DNA of 64,000 bases from Strongyloides papillosus (GCA_005656395.1 SRSI01000071.1:620001-684000); one strand, 5' to 3'. Numbered from the stretch's first letter, positions 11,602 through 22,900 are shown. The notes: generated from the sequence alone by a model not told the origin. Numbers and translations are program-made.

Positions 11602-12807
11602 TTAATTTTGCAATTTAAAGACAGAGATTGTGTAGTTGTCTCCAACGGACAAAAGGTAACGTGAATCATGACTGAAAGTTACGTTGCGTACACCCCGTTG
11701 TTTAGATTTTTTATAATAATGTAACAAAATGTTGTCTGGTTGTTGGTAGAATTCTTGTTTTGTTATATCATATAGGTAAATTAAACCATTATCTGATGCG
11801 ACGGCAAGAACATTATTACTTGGATCAATTTCTATTTTATGAAACCATGTCTCATTAGCATTTGGTAATACAAAATGTTTAAGAATTGAATATGAACGTT
11901 GCTCTTTTAATACTTCTCTGTTACCTGTAATATCATCAGAATGTTTTCCAAATTTCCACATTGATAAAAGTTTTGATTGGTCCTTTGTTATTATATAATT
12001 GTCATAAAAACGTACCCCATCAATTATTGTACTATGTAACATACGATTTTGACATAATGGGAATCTTTTATAAAGCTGTTCTGACAATTTGCTTTTTTTT
12101 TCCTTATCAATGATCATTTCCTTACTAATTTCAAGTTTTTCCTCTAAACTAACATTTTTAATGTAGACATTTTTTATTTTTAGTTTTTTAAAAATTAATT
12201 CAAAATTACTATTTCCTTTTGATACTGTAGAGGTACCAGTCGAATTAGGAACTTCATCCTTCAAGCCCCATAGCATTACTTTATAATCACCACCACAAGT
12301 CACAATATAATTACCGCATAAAGAAAAATCTAGTGAAATAATATTATGAGTATGTCCCATTGGTCCACCAAAAGTCGCTAAATTGACACCATGTCTGATA
12401 TTAAACAATCTGCATGTTTCATCATTAGAAACTGAGGCAACAATCTCAAAATTTGAAGGTGATACACATATTTCATTAATATCTCCAGAATGTCCAAATA
12501 AATTATGAAGGTGTTTACCATTATGAGCTAGGAAAACTTGAACTACTTTACATTTCCCACCTGCTACAACAACAGGATATTTACATTTTTGAATATAAAC
12601 AAATGTTGTACAAATAGCAAAATATTCTTCCTCTTCAACACCTGATGATATCGTGAGACGCATTTGAATTTTTTTTCTCTTATTTTTTTCATCAATCTCA
12701 AAAATGTATAGTTTATCACCATAACCAACAACAAAAGATTCTAATTCATCTTTTCCTGGTTCAAAAAACTTTGCGTCATAAATATTTTTTACTTCATTTT
12801 TTGCCAT
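11602..12807 (-). CDS. mes-6: EED / MES-6-like WD40 protein (PRC2 subunit)
   Basis: EED is the WD40 scaffold of Polycomb repressive complex 2, which methylates H3K27 in the nucleus. From the first ATG (12807) the protein has 401 residues. The propeller aligns by eye with EED along its length: LFGHSGDINEI, VSNDETCRLFNIRHG, FGGPMGHTHNIISLDFS, YIVTCGGDYKVMLWGLK, then DGVRFYDNYIITKDQS, MWKFGKHSDDI and ETWFHKIEID, ending at the last blade with GDNYTISVFKLQN. A Lys-rich insertion sits around residues 195-250. The frame stays open upstream to 12915 without an ATG, and the codons before 12807 also resemble the first EED strand, so the true start probably lies in an upstream exon. By eye the aromatic cage positions are only partly kept. 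The small ORF upstream may be that exon. Confidence 0.82.
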   Translation of the reverse strand: MAKNEVKNIYDAKFFEPGKDELESFVVGYGDKLYIFEIDEKNKRKKIQMRLTISSGVEEEEYFAICTTFVYIQKCKYPVVVAGGKCKVVQVFLAHNGKHLHNLFGHSGDINEICVSPSNFEIVASVSNDETCRLFNIRHGVNLATFGGPMGHTHNIISLDFSLCGNYIVTCGGDYKVMLWGLKDEVPNSTGTSTVSKGNSNFELIFKKLKIKNVYIKNVSLEEKLEISKEMIIDKEKKSKLSEQLYKRFPLCQNRMLHSTIIDGVRFYDNYIITKDQSKLLSMWKFGKHSDDITGNREVLKEQRSYSILKHFVLPNANETWFHKIEIDPSNNVLAVASDNGLIYLYDITKQEFYQQPDNILLHYYKKSKQRGVRNVTFSHDSRYLLSVGDNYTISVFKLQN

Positions 12808-12892
12808 TTCTAATTCTAGCGTTAATTGAGGTATATATTTCAATTTTTCAGATATTATGGAAGTCGATGATAAAGTCTTTTTGAAGCGATCT

Positions 12893-13171
12893 TTAGTAAT
12901 GTATCTTATTTTTTTTTAATAAACTTTTATTAAGATTTAGTACTTTTTTGGTACGAGTAGCATATCTTCGTAGTATTTGATTTATTTCCGGACTTTCACT
13001 TGATAACTTGACATTTTTAGCAGCTTCAAATAACTTTTTTTTATAATTTTTACATATTTTAGCATTTTTAATGTTATTTTTAACGATTGATTTAGTTGTT
13101 TGGCCTTTTGATTTGGCCAAAATCCTTAAAGAAGCAGCCTTTCGTTTATTATAACTGCGAGTTTTTGCCAT
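12893..13171 (-). CDS. Small Lys-rich basic ORF, possibly the first exon of the EED-like gene
   Basis: A 92-codon ORF with a good ATG (13171) and a strongly basic composition (starts MAKTRSYNKRKAASLR). It is on the same strand as the EED-like gene and ends 86 bases before that gene's first ATG. I recognise no family. Two readings are open: a separate small nuclear or RNA-binding-like protein, perhaps co-transcribed with the WD40 gene, or the N-terminal exon of it. For the second reading, a donor after 12944 (GTACTA) and an acceptor ending at 12877 (TTCAAAAAG) would join the frames in phase 0 with a 67-base intron, but that acceptor is weak. EED proteins carry a variable basic N-terminal tail, which fits. 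Confidence 0.5.
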   Translation of the reverse strand: MAKTRSYNKRKAASLRILAKSKGQTTKSIVKNNIKNAKICKNYKKKLFEAAKNVKLSSESPEINQILRRYATRTKKVLNLNKSLLKKNKIHY

Positions 13172-13321
13172 TAGAACAATTGTAAAATAAACATAGGAAT
13201 ATAATGTAAATTATATATTTAATAGTAGAAATATTTTTTCTCTATTTTTACATATACAAACAAATGCTTACTAAGTACGCATCTCCAAATTCGTGGTAAA
13301 ATTCTTTGCCCCAATAAAATA

Positions 13322-14702
13322 GGGAGCACGTAAAGTCACCACTAGTTTGTATAGAAATTATTAACAAGTTAAAAAGCCTATTTTGCTTTTTTCGACACCT
13401 GTTTTAACACTACAATATATGACATATTGGAATAAATTTACTTTGTATCATATATAATAATGTATAAAAAAGCAAAATAGACATTTTGCAGTGTATAAAA
13501 CAGCAAAATAGACATTTTACAGGGTATAAAAAGCAAAATAGACATTTCATAGTGTATAAAAAAGCAAAATAGACATTTTATAGTGTATAAAAAAGCAAAA
13601 TAGAGATATAGTTTAATAAATAATACTGATTATAAAGCAATATAGAAGTACAAAAAAAAGCAAAATAGACATCGTACAATATATAAAAAAGCTAAATAGA
13701 AGTTTAGTTTAATACATTGTACTATTTTTGAGTAAAAATACAGTAGTGTTCAAAAAAGCAAAATAGACATGTAATAGTGTATAAAAAAGCAAAATAGAAG
13801 TATAAGAGGTTAATGTATTATTAAATTGTTTTTATAGTACTACTGATATCATTAATTAAATAAGAGTAAACAAAGTATAATTAATGAATATTTTAATAAA
13901 GTTACATAAATTACTATACTGAAAATATTTTATATATCTTATTTGAAATTTACAGTATTGATAACAATAAAAATTACATTAGTACATATAAGTACTAATA
14001 ATAAGCATTTATTCTTATTTGACATCGTTTGTGAGTGATAGTAATTAACAAATTCACTTTATTTTTTTGTCAAATATTAATTTTTCAAATTCTATAAAAA
14101 CATTAATTTATTATGAAAAAGATTTTATAATTTAAAGGTTTTTAAATTTTAAGCATGTTCAAAGATAATAAATAAAAAACCAATTTCACAAGTTAAATGT
14201 AAATTAATTATTTAGTGCATGATTGTATATTTGTAAAATTTAAAAAAAATTGATAGAAGTTACAATAATTTTAACAGATAGCTTATTTCTAGACTCTATA
14301 TACTAAACATTTGAGTTCTGTAATTTTAATAATGGTTATACTATAAAAATAAAAGATAGAAGAAATTTTATTAATATTATTATCCTAATTATTACTCAAA
14401 ATTATCTCTTATCAATGGTCAACTGTTTAATATTTTTTTTATTAATGTTTTCATAATACATTAATATATATTTATGTCATAAAATATTGCCATTCTTGAA
14501 AATTTGCTTCATTTTTAAAATTTCGCGTTATTGCATAATTCATATACAATAAAAGGTTAAAAAAGTTAATAAGATAAGAAAATGTAGCATAACTATAATA
14601 TTCATACAATTAAGACACATTACAATACAAAAACTCATTGTTAATACATGTTTTTTCAATGTCGAAAAAAGCAAAATAGCAGTGGTGAGTTCACGTGTCC
14701 CC
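13322..14702. mobile_element. Non-autonomous DNA transposon with 8-bp target duplication (hAT-like MITE)
   Basis: The ends are inverted repeats. The left end reads GGGAGCACGTAAAGTCACCACT; the right end, on the other strand, reads GGGGACACGTGAACTCACCACT. Both continue to a shared TATTTTGCTTTTTTCGACA, which on the left comes after about 38 extra bases. The 8-base sequence ATAAAATA flanks both sides (13314-13321 and 14703-14710), as expected of a target-site duplication. There is no transposase ORF inside, and much of the left half is a tandem array of the terminal motif. An 8-bp duplication is typical of hAT and a few other superfamilies; the superfamily call is inference. Confidence 0.72.
13462..13805. 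repeat. Tandem/interspersed ~30-bp repeats of the AAAAAAGCAAAATAGAC motif
   Basis: Five nearly contiguous units of about 29-31 bases run from 13462 to about 13611, each of the form TATAAAAAAGCAAAATAGAC plus about ten variable bases (often ATTTTATAGTG). Four more spaced copies reach 13805. The core AAAAAAGCAAAATAG also occurs in both inverted ends of the surrounding element (13379-13397 inverted; 14664-14679 direct). The array therefore looks like an amplified subterminal motif. Confidence 0.85.
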
Positions 14703-14895
14703 ATAAAATAAGTGGTAACAAATTAGTAAATGGAGGGAGAAGTTTATAAAAAATATATGTGAAAAAATATTTGTTTCCCAGTATTTTAATCATTTTAAAT
14801 AACGAGATGTAAAAAAATATTTGCATATATCAAATATGATCAAAATATCTAATTTTTTAACAGTTTTTGTTATGCTAAAATTTAGCAAAATAATT

Positions 14896-15513
14896 GGTAC
14901 TGTTCTTCCTCGGTAGAGCAATTTTAAAAATGTTATTTTTGAATATTAAAACAATTTTTTTTAAAAATTTTTATTAACTATATAAATAGAACAAAGTGTT
15001 TTTAACAATTATCATCCATCGACGTTTTCAATTTTTATATCTCAATAATAATCATTAGGGTCTTAAATACTCAACTTAGGCATTGTGTTAATGAAATGGT
15101 TCACCATTTTTACAGCACACCTCACTTAAATGTATATGGACGTAGTTAATTTTGCATAATAAATTTAACAAAATTTGGTTAAATTTCTTTATTTTTTAGG
15201 ACTTTTTTCTTACTATCAATGAGAAAGTACCATCTTATCATTCTAAATCACCTTACTTTGCCATATTGTCACTTTTTCCATCTTAATTTTCAAAAAAATT
15301 AATAAATTAACAGAGGTATATACTACCAAAATGACCGGTGTGCGTTATCAGTTATTTATGCCTCAAAGATACTCGAAATCTTTAATTTTTTTTCTCATTA
15401 TCACTGGGAAAGTATTGTATAATCATTAAAAACCACTTTATTTTATCATATTATCACTTTATCCCAACAAAAAAATAACTTCAAAAGTTGCCCTACCGAG
15501 GAAGAACAGTACC
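14896..15513. mobile_element. 618-bp MITE with perfect 8-bp target duplication
   Basis: The first 21 bases at the left end, GGTACTGTTCTTCCTCGGTAG, are exactly repeated in inverted orientation at the right end, and the match continues imperfectly for about a dozen more bases. AAATAATT flanks both sides exactly (14888-14895 and 15514-15521). No coding capacity is present. Inside are two diverged direct copies of a ~90-base block (about 15195-15290 and 15365-15475), recognisable by a TTTTTTCTNAYTATCANTGRGAAAGTA-like stretch. It lies about 190 bases from the element at 13322-14702. The 8-bp duplication suggests hAT-like mobilisation. Confidence 0.82.
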
Positions 15514-15703
15514 AAATAATTAAAAGAAATATAAAATTGTAAATATTGATTTTAGATTGAAATTAAATTACATGTCATAAATATAAAGAAGTAATATTGA
15601 TAAAAAAAAGGAAAATCATAAGTTACAAGATATGATACCATTATAAAAAAAACAAATTTTAAACAAACCACCAAACTATTTTTACTCTATTTTCGTGATA
15701 TAT

Positions 15704-18070
15704 TTAATCATTTTTATTGACACTACCACTTTGTTCAATTATTAATGGCTTCTCAATTTCACTAGCAACATTAATTGATGGTTGACTTGAAGATGCCTTT
15801 TCAATAACCTGTTCATCAGTTTCTGTATTATCAAATTGCTCAAAATCTTTATCAACTTGACCTTTAACATCTCTTACTAAGTTTGTTATCAATGTTGCAT
15901 CACGTTGATTAGAAATTGATGCAACTTTGTCGACAAGATCATCAAATAATGTTTCATACTTCTCAAGTTTTGCAACAAGTTCACAAATTTTAACATCTTG
16001 TCTGGTTAATGCCTCAATATAAGGTTCTAAATGTGGACTATTTCTTGTGGTGATATCCAATAAACATGGCTCTTCGTTGTTTAAAATTTTGTAAAAAGAT
16101 AATTCCTTTTCTCTTAAGATTTTACATAATGTATAATCAAGCATGACAACATTATTGTGATACATTGTGTATGATTCACCTTCTGTAGCAGCAAATATGT
16201 ATTCAGGCATACTTGTAAAAGAATAAATTGCATTGTAAAGATCTTGTAATCCATATTGGTCATGAACCATTGCCCATACATTGTTATCGCCCCCATTTTC
16301 ATGAAATCTCTGGTGATTTGCGAAGATATTTGTGAGGAGCATTGCAACAATACCTTTATTTACGCGATTATAATTTTCATCACCAACAGAATGAGCTGAA
16401 ATAGAAAATGTTTTATCTCTAAAACTGACATTAAACTTACTAAATTCATCTCTAAGAAATTTAAGGAATGGTTCTTTTTTCAAAAATTTGGGCATGCAAT
16501 CAATATTCACATTTAATCCAACAAAAAGAAAAGACAGTAGTCCTGTTTTAGCTGGACCATGGGTAACGGAGTGTTTCATAATTTGAATAATTACAGCTTC
16601 CCATAAATGTAATTTCCTTTTTCCCTTAACAACTTCATAATCCCATAAGTTTCTTGAACGTCCTGGACATCCAACGAGGATGTTATTAAGTATGACTGTT
16701 GCTATCCAAATTTCAAAAGTATCGTTACCTAAAAGACATTCAATGAGTACTTTTCTTATATTTTCTTCATGTACTGCAACATTATTAAAGTTGGCATCAG
16801 GTGTTCCAAACCACGTATCAAAACACAATTCATTCCCATGTTGGAAAGCAACAATAACATCTAAAAGAGCAAACGTATTTTCAGTGACTGTATCAAATTT
16901 CTCAATGCTATGGATTGTTGAATTAATGAAGGACGATTCTCCATCATTGGTATCAATGTTCTTTATATTACTAAAATACGATTGAGCAGTAAAATTACTA
17001 TCCATCATTTTAGCAATAAGAAAACGTGATCTGTTAATAAGATTATCTTCTGGTGAATCAGTGCAATTTAAGAAAGCAAAATTAGCAACACTAAAAAAAA
17101 GTTCAGTTTGTATGAAAGCCATTTGTGCATCATTCTTTATACTCATTCGATTATTATGGATAAGGATACTTTCAAGGACATAAAATGCTTGATAACAATT
17201 TCTTGTTCTATCTAAATTCCACTGACTAATGGAGGTCTCCACACTTTCGGGAAAGTAAGGTGAAATAGTTTTTGTAATGGCAAAAGCTAATTGATTTTTG
17301 TATGTTAGTTCGTTAATAAAGAGACGCGAGCAATATGCACTATTTTTTAATGAGCACCCTAATAGATAAAATGCATTACCAACAATTGGATTATCACAAT
17401 CTAATTCTATGATTAGTTCCAAACAAAAGCCAAAAAGTCCACAATTAAAAAGATACTCTACAAAAACCGAATCGTTGTGTGTAATATTTGATAGTATTTG
17501 ACAGGCAAGATCATGAACAATATCATCTTGGTCACTATTTTTTCTTATCAACATATAACCTTTATTCATTCTAAAGATTGCAGCTCTAACTTCAGGTTTG
17601 TTAAATGTCATAAGATTAGAGAGCATTGTTAGTGTTTCACGAACCAACTCAATGTTATTATTTTCACAAAATTGGAAAAGTTCACTAAAAAAAGTATCAT
17701 TTAACGTGTAGAAGGTGCTTAAAGTATTTGCAATTTGGTCATCAGAATTAACAACAAAATTACTATTTGATAAAGTAACATTCATAACTTTAAGAGCCAA
17801 TGCTATTAATTGAAATCCCTCTTGGGATTCATCTGCATTTAAACGCTTCATTAGTAAATCATAAACACATTTTCCAACATCACTACGATATTTCTAAATA
17901 ATATTTGTTAGTATTTTATACAATTTATTACAAATTACCTCATTAACACGAGTTAGTTTTTTGAGATAAAATTCAATGTCTTTTGTTTGAGTGTTTGAAG
18001 AAGAAATCTCTCTGAGATATGACAATACTTCATTATCAGAAGCTTTAGTATTACCGTCATCAGACTCCAT
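15704..18070 (-). CDS. uso-1: General vesicular transport factor p115 / USO1 homologue
   Basis: p115/Uso1 tethers ER-to-Golgi vesicles and binds Rab1 through an armadillo-like globular head. Two exons: 18070-17939 (44 codons, ATG at 18070) and 17893-15704, separated by a 45-base intron in phase 0; 773 residues. The head is all helical with armadillo-like repeats. By-eye matches to the family include the region around LLGNDTFEIWIATVILNNIL, the HGPAKTGLLSFLFVGL block and the end of the head near PEYIFAATEGESYTMY. A short heptad-like region (about residues 680-735) and an acidic, Ser-rich tail follow. Human p115 is about 960 residues with a long coiled-coil tail, so this homologue has a much reduced tail. 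Identity rests on scattered matches and architecture. Confidence 0.75.
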
Positions 18071-19257
18071 AATTTTAAAGCTTTAGTTGTTAATAAATAA
18101 TAAGTTAAATGACTAAGATAACAAAATGATATATTTTTACATGTAGGTATATATTACGTTAAATATGTATACATGTAAATATATAATTATATACGTTTAA
18201 GTAACCTCTTTACACCAATGAAAGACACACCACAATATTTTTTCGTTTTAGGAACAAAAACAAACAATCAGGTAAAAAACGTTTTGTATGGAGTGGGCAG
18301 TGATATAACTTTGAAGCATTTTGTTTATTATCATGATATAATTAAATCGCGTTTGAAATTACATCAAAAATCACTTTTTTTACAATGTTTCTATCTCATT
18401 TTTTTGTCGAAGATGCATTTTCTTCTAGAACTATGTATTAATGATTAGTTTTTTTTAATATTTTTCTAAATCAATATAAGGGAATTCATTACTAAATACC
18501 TTTTTAATTTATGCATTTATTTATCAAATAAACTTAATGTGTGGAAAATTCAAATGTTTAAGATAGATTTTTTTTATTTTATAATATAACAATTAATAAA
18601 CTTTACAAACACTATTTTTATATTATAGAATGAAAACAATTTTATGTTCATTGGAAATGTAATATATATTACATTTTATTGCAAGATGTTGAAATGATTT
18701 ATTTTATAGTATAATAAAATTTATAGTTTTAAGAAAAATATACAGAAAACAACAAAGTTTAGTAGCACTGCTTTTTTAACTCCATTTAAATTCAAGATGT
18801 AGTAAAACTTAAAATAATTATTCAATTTGCGTAAAATAAAAAAAAGAGTAATTTGATATTTTAATGCTAGTTAAATTATTGGTAATATTTTATATATTAA
18901 TGAGACCCATATCTCGTACGGACATTTGTTTAGTAAAAACATAAGTCCAAAATTTTAGTCGAACGCTCCCCCACCCCCATTTGATTTTTCGTTTTTTTCT
19001 ATAAATCATTGTTAAAAATAAGTGTGAACATTTTAATTGACATCTCTCTTTAATTTTTAAGTATATTTTATTGTGTTGTTATTGTAATTTATAGGTGGCC
19101 ACAAATTGATAAAAGACTTATTGTAATTTGGTGTACATTTGTGGATTTTCTTCTGGTATACCTTGACGCCAGAAACTTAAAAATTTTACTTATTAATGAC
19201 TATCAAAGATATGCAGAAAAAAAATATTTTTTAAAGTAATATCACTTTATTAATCTA
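18071..19257. other. Intergenic, no gene seen
   Basis: Promoter side of the p115 gene, then A+T-rich sequence. A 76-codon ORF at 18218-18448 (+) has no recognisable features. A short G+C-richer patch (about 18903-18990, with CGCTCCCCCACCCCC) and a small hairpin near 19150-19172 (TTCTGG/CCAGAA) stand out in base composition but I cannot assign them. Confidence 0.55.
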
Positions 19258-19474
19258 TACCATTTCCCGGTCAAATTCAACCTTTCCTATTCAAAGGCAA
19301 CATTTTTCTATTTAATTTCGACACTTTATAGGCTTTTTAAAGATTAATTTTAATTTTTGTAGTTATAAGGTATGTTTTTTAAAATATTATGTATTAATAT
19401 AAAATTATATAGAACTTTTAATAAATTTTTAATTTATAAAAAGCATACAATTTTAAAAATTAATAAATTTGATT

Positions 19475-19753
19475 TCATTTATGATAGTAGGGAAGTTCCG
19501 CAGTACAATTTGTAACATTTTTTGTAATATATCTAAAGTACCCATTGCAATCAGTTGATGTAGTAATATTTATCTCAGACATTATTATATCTGATAAAAC
19601 TCCATTTTCATTATTTCTTAATCTTGATCTAACGCAGTTTTTAATCTTAGAAAATGCATTTTCAATAGGATTAAGCATGTATGAATATGGTGAAATAAAT
19701 TTGAAATCAAAATTAAACATGCTTGCAATTCTTTCAATCTTATCGCGTTTACT
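19475..19753 (-). pseudogene. Transposase C-terminal fragment (DDE superfamily, IS630/Tc1-like)
   Basis: The open frame runs from just after a TGA at 19756-19754 to a stop at 19475. It contains KIERIASMFNFDF, then SPYSYMLNPIENAFSKIKN, the motif that surrounds the last acidic residue (Glu of NPIE) of the DDE catalytic triad. The two upstream Asp residues are absent because the 5' half has been lost and replaced by the repeat-rich right arm. It cannot encode an active enzyme. Confidence 0.82.
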
Positions 19754-19853
19754 TCATCATTAAAGTAAAATTTACAAGAAAAAGTACTTAATTTTATAAA
19801 AATTACATTTTTTACCTTTAAAAAATTAGAAATTAAAGTAAATTGAAGCATTG

Positions 19854-19958
19854 TTGAATTTGAATAATAAAATGTTGGCTTTGAATACGAAAATGTTGAG
19901 ATTGAATAGGAAGATGTTGAGTTTGGTTGGAAAAATTTTGAATTTGACCGGGAAATGG
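19854..19958. repeat. Five contiguous 21-bp repeats at the right end of the transposon
   Basis: Units begin at 19854, 19875, 19896, 19917 and 19938, each starting TTG and mostly reading TTGANTTTGAATANGAAAATG. The last unit, TTGAATTTGACCGGGAAATGG, is the terminal inverted repeat itself. The left end (19260-19321) carries three units of 20-21 bases in inverted orientation. The repeats are diverged, which indicates old amplification. Confidence 0.9.
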
Positions 19959-19960
19959 TA

Positions 19961-22900
19961 TATATAAATTGAATATAGTAGATGATACATTTTAAATATT
20001 TTTTTTGTGAAACAAAATGATTTTTTAATGTAAAAAAAGCTATCAAACGAGGAATAGGTCTTCTTGTTATTTTATTTTTCAGTTGAATTTTATTTAATAA
20101 TATTTATGTAAATAGTTATTTTTTATATTATATTAGAATAATTGTTTTACCTATAATACATATAAAAACAATTAACTAAAAATTAATATATTTTATTCAA
20201 AAAAAATTTTTGTGGTTTTGATATATGTTTGATGTGTTTAACACTTTTTTAATATTTAACTCATAGTTATTCAGGCTTCTGTTAAATAAAACCCTGTTTC
20301 AATAGCCATTTATTCACTGTAATTGACAAAATTTTTTTAAACCACATTATTTCCTTTGTTTGCATTATTGCTAACTTTTATTTTTCTTAAAATGACCGAT
20401 TAATATGATTTTTCCGTAGCAAAAAAAATGTTATTAAAAACAATAAAGAATTTTTTATTATATAGTTATAAAGTAGCAAAAAATTAACTTTAGTTTTTTA
20501 TATATGCTTAGAAAAGTAAGCACAAATTATGCTATATTTTACAGATAAATAATCATAACTCGAAAAATTAGTTCTAGTGGATAGATCACTGAAATGTTAC
20601 ATTAATAATTCATTAAAAATTTCACAAGTGTAAAATAAAGTCATTATAAATATTTTAAAAATAAAGAAGATATTTAGTTATTATTATTATATCATGAGAA
20701 AAAACATCTATTTTCCGAAATATTTATCAGAATCTCATTATTCAAAAAATATAATTTTGTTAAAGTAGATTTAGTAGATAGAGTATGGAAGTTTACATAA
20801 AAATATTTTTATTAATCTAAGAAGTATAATGTTAAAATCTTAAGAAAGCAGTAGAGAAAAAAAAGCAATTCATTTAAATTTATAAACTTTTTTAAACAAA
20901 AAATATTCACATCATAATAATTAATCTCAATAATTCCACAAAATTTGCTTCATCGATAAAACATGGAACTACATAATACAATTCATTAAATATTTTATAT
21001 GTGTGATACAAAATTCTTTAGAATGAGTAATTAATTAATTGTAGTGTAGAGCTCTATGCTTCAACAATGGAACAAATTTCATGAGATTCTTAAGATTACT
21101 TCTTACGATATGAATACTTTTTATTCAAATTTAATGAAATAGAAAGCTTCTTTTTCTTTATTGGTTTCTAAGATTTTAACTTTATATATCTTAGATTAAT
21201 GAAATGCTTTGATGTAAAACTTCATACATTATTCACTAAATCTAATTTCACGAAATTATGCCCTTAGATTGACTGAATCTGTAAATTGTTTCATGAAAAT
21301 ATAAGCTAAATTTAACGAATTATTTAAAATAAACAAAACTCTTTTCAGTTTTCATAGTATTTTTTACGATTTTAATACTACACTTGTAATATTATTATTG
21401 AATTATAATGTAAAACTTCATAGTCTATCAATTTGAACTAATTTAGAAAATTTTGAACAATAGTATTAGAGATGTGATATTGAGAATTGTGTAAGAAATT
21501 ATTAACTTATCCTTCATTATTCATGTTTTTTTTCAAACTTTTCCATTAGATCACTTAAATTACTGAAAAAGTTTGATATTAAAGATTTTAATATAGCTAA
21601 AAAATATCTATGCTCACAGTATTTTATGAATAGCTACAACGAAGTTATACTTTCAATAATAATTGTTTATGCTAAAAAGTTATACTAATTTAAATTTCGA
21701 AAAAGTTCCTATAATTTGAAGATTTATAGCAATGTCTGGAATCCATATTGCTTTTGAAACTTATAAGAAATAGTAGTATGCTATTGGATACAAAATGGAT
21801 ATAAATATCACACATATATCTAAAGAATGAACAAAGTCATTAACATAGAAGCGTAAGAAACTCTACACATTCACTCTGTATTCTAGACCTTAATTTCTGT
21901 AGTCGATTTTTATTAATAAAAATTACTATAAATACAGAAGATTCAACAAATAATCTATAAAAATAAAACATACATAAATATTGCGATCTGGTTTTCTTAT
22001 AGTTATTTAATTATTAAAAACAAAAGCATAAAAGCATTTATTTTATAAATATTATTATTAACACATTTTTAATTAATAAAATTTTATTTTTTCTTTACTA
22101 GAAAAACTCCTTTTCTTTACCTTAGGTGTCCATAGTAATCGTACTGTTTCTATATAATAAAAAAAGAATTAATTAAATTCTCGACATATGCATGATTATG
22201 AAGTCATTTTTAATATGTAATATTATAATTAAATAAACATTTTAGAATCCTTCCCTTAAGTTTAAATCTAAAAATAAATTTAAAAGATTTTTAAAGCTTT
22301 TGTTATAAAACTACTACAGTTTAAATAATTTAAACTATCCTTTTTATATATGATATACTCTAAAGCAATGTAATTCAGAAATAACATACAAACTTTAGCT
22401 ACTTAAAAACATATAAAATATTTCTTCACGCTAAGACTTATAAAAAAATCTTAAGATATTTTATTTGTTAGAATATTTTTTTCTGTAATAATTAAATGAT
22501 TATAAGGACAATATTTCCGTAGATCTTTCAATTCAAAATTATAACTATTATAGTGATTATCATTATGATCATAATTATGTTTTATTATTAACAAATATTC
22601 AATTTAGAAAAGTTCAATTATTTTTATGTTAGTTTTTTAACTTATCTTACAAATTCTTTCAGTTTATTTTTGGAAAGAGGCTTTCCGATAATAATATGTG
22701 ATTTAGAATAATAAAACATCATAGTAGAATTGCTCTTTTGCAACTAATTGGATAATTCAATGCATCTATTGTAATTATTTTTGATATATATGAAGAAAAT
22801 TTATTTGCTTCAATTATTTGATCGTTAATACGATCATGTTTTATTAATAGTATTTTATTTTTGTTTATTTTAACACTTTACCGTTTTGTTATTGTACACA

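Larger units (their letters stand above)
19258..19960. mobile_element. TA-flanked IS630/Tc1-type transposon, internally deleted
   Basis: A perfect 23-bp terminal inverted repeat (TACCATTTCCCGGTCAAATT plus CAA) marks both ends; TA lies just outside each end (19256-19257, 19961-19962), the usual target duplication of the Tc1/mariner/IS630 group. Inside, on the minus strand, is a transposase C-terminal fragment. The subterminal DNA is built of 21-bp units: five on the right and three on the left in opposite orientation. At 703 bases it is too short for a full transposase, so it is a deletion derivative. Confidence 0.85.

Noticed and set aside
13462..13805. CRISPR-like regular repeats
   Set aside because: Units are diverged and variable in spacing, spacers are not unique sequences, and the array lies inside a eukaryotic transposon with matching ends.
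18218..18448. 76-codon ORF upstream of the p115 gene
   Set aside because: No recognisable motif; ends in T-rich run; probably chance.
19618..20046. 142-codon ORF with Ser/Tyr/Phe-rich repeats on the minus strand
   Set aside because: It is the translation of the 21-bp transposon repeats in an incidental frame and overlaps the true transposase fragment.
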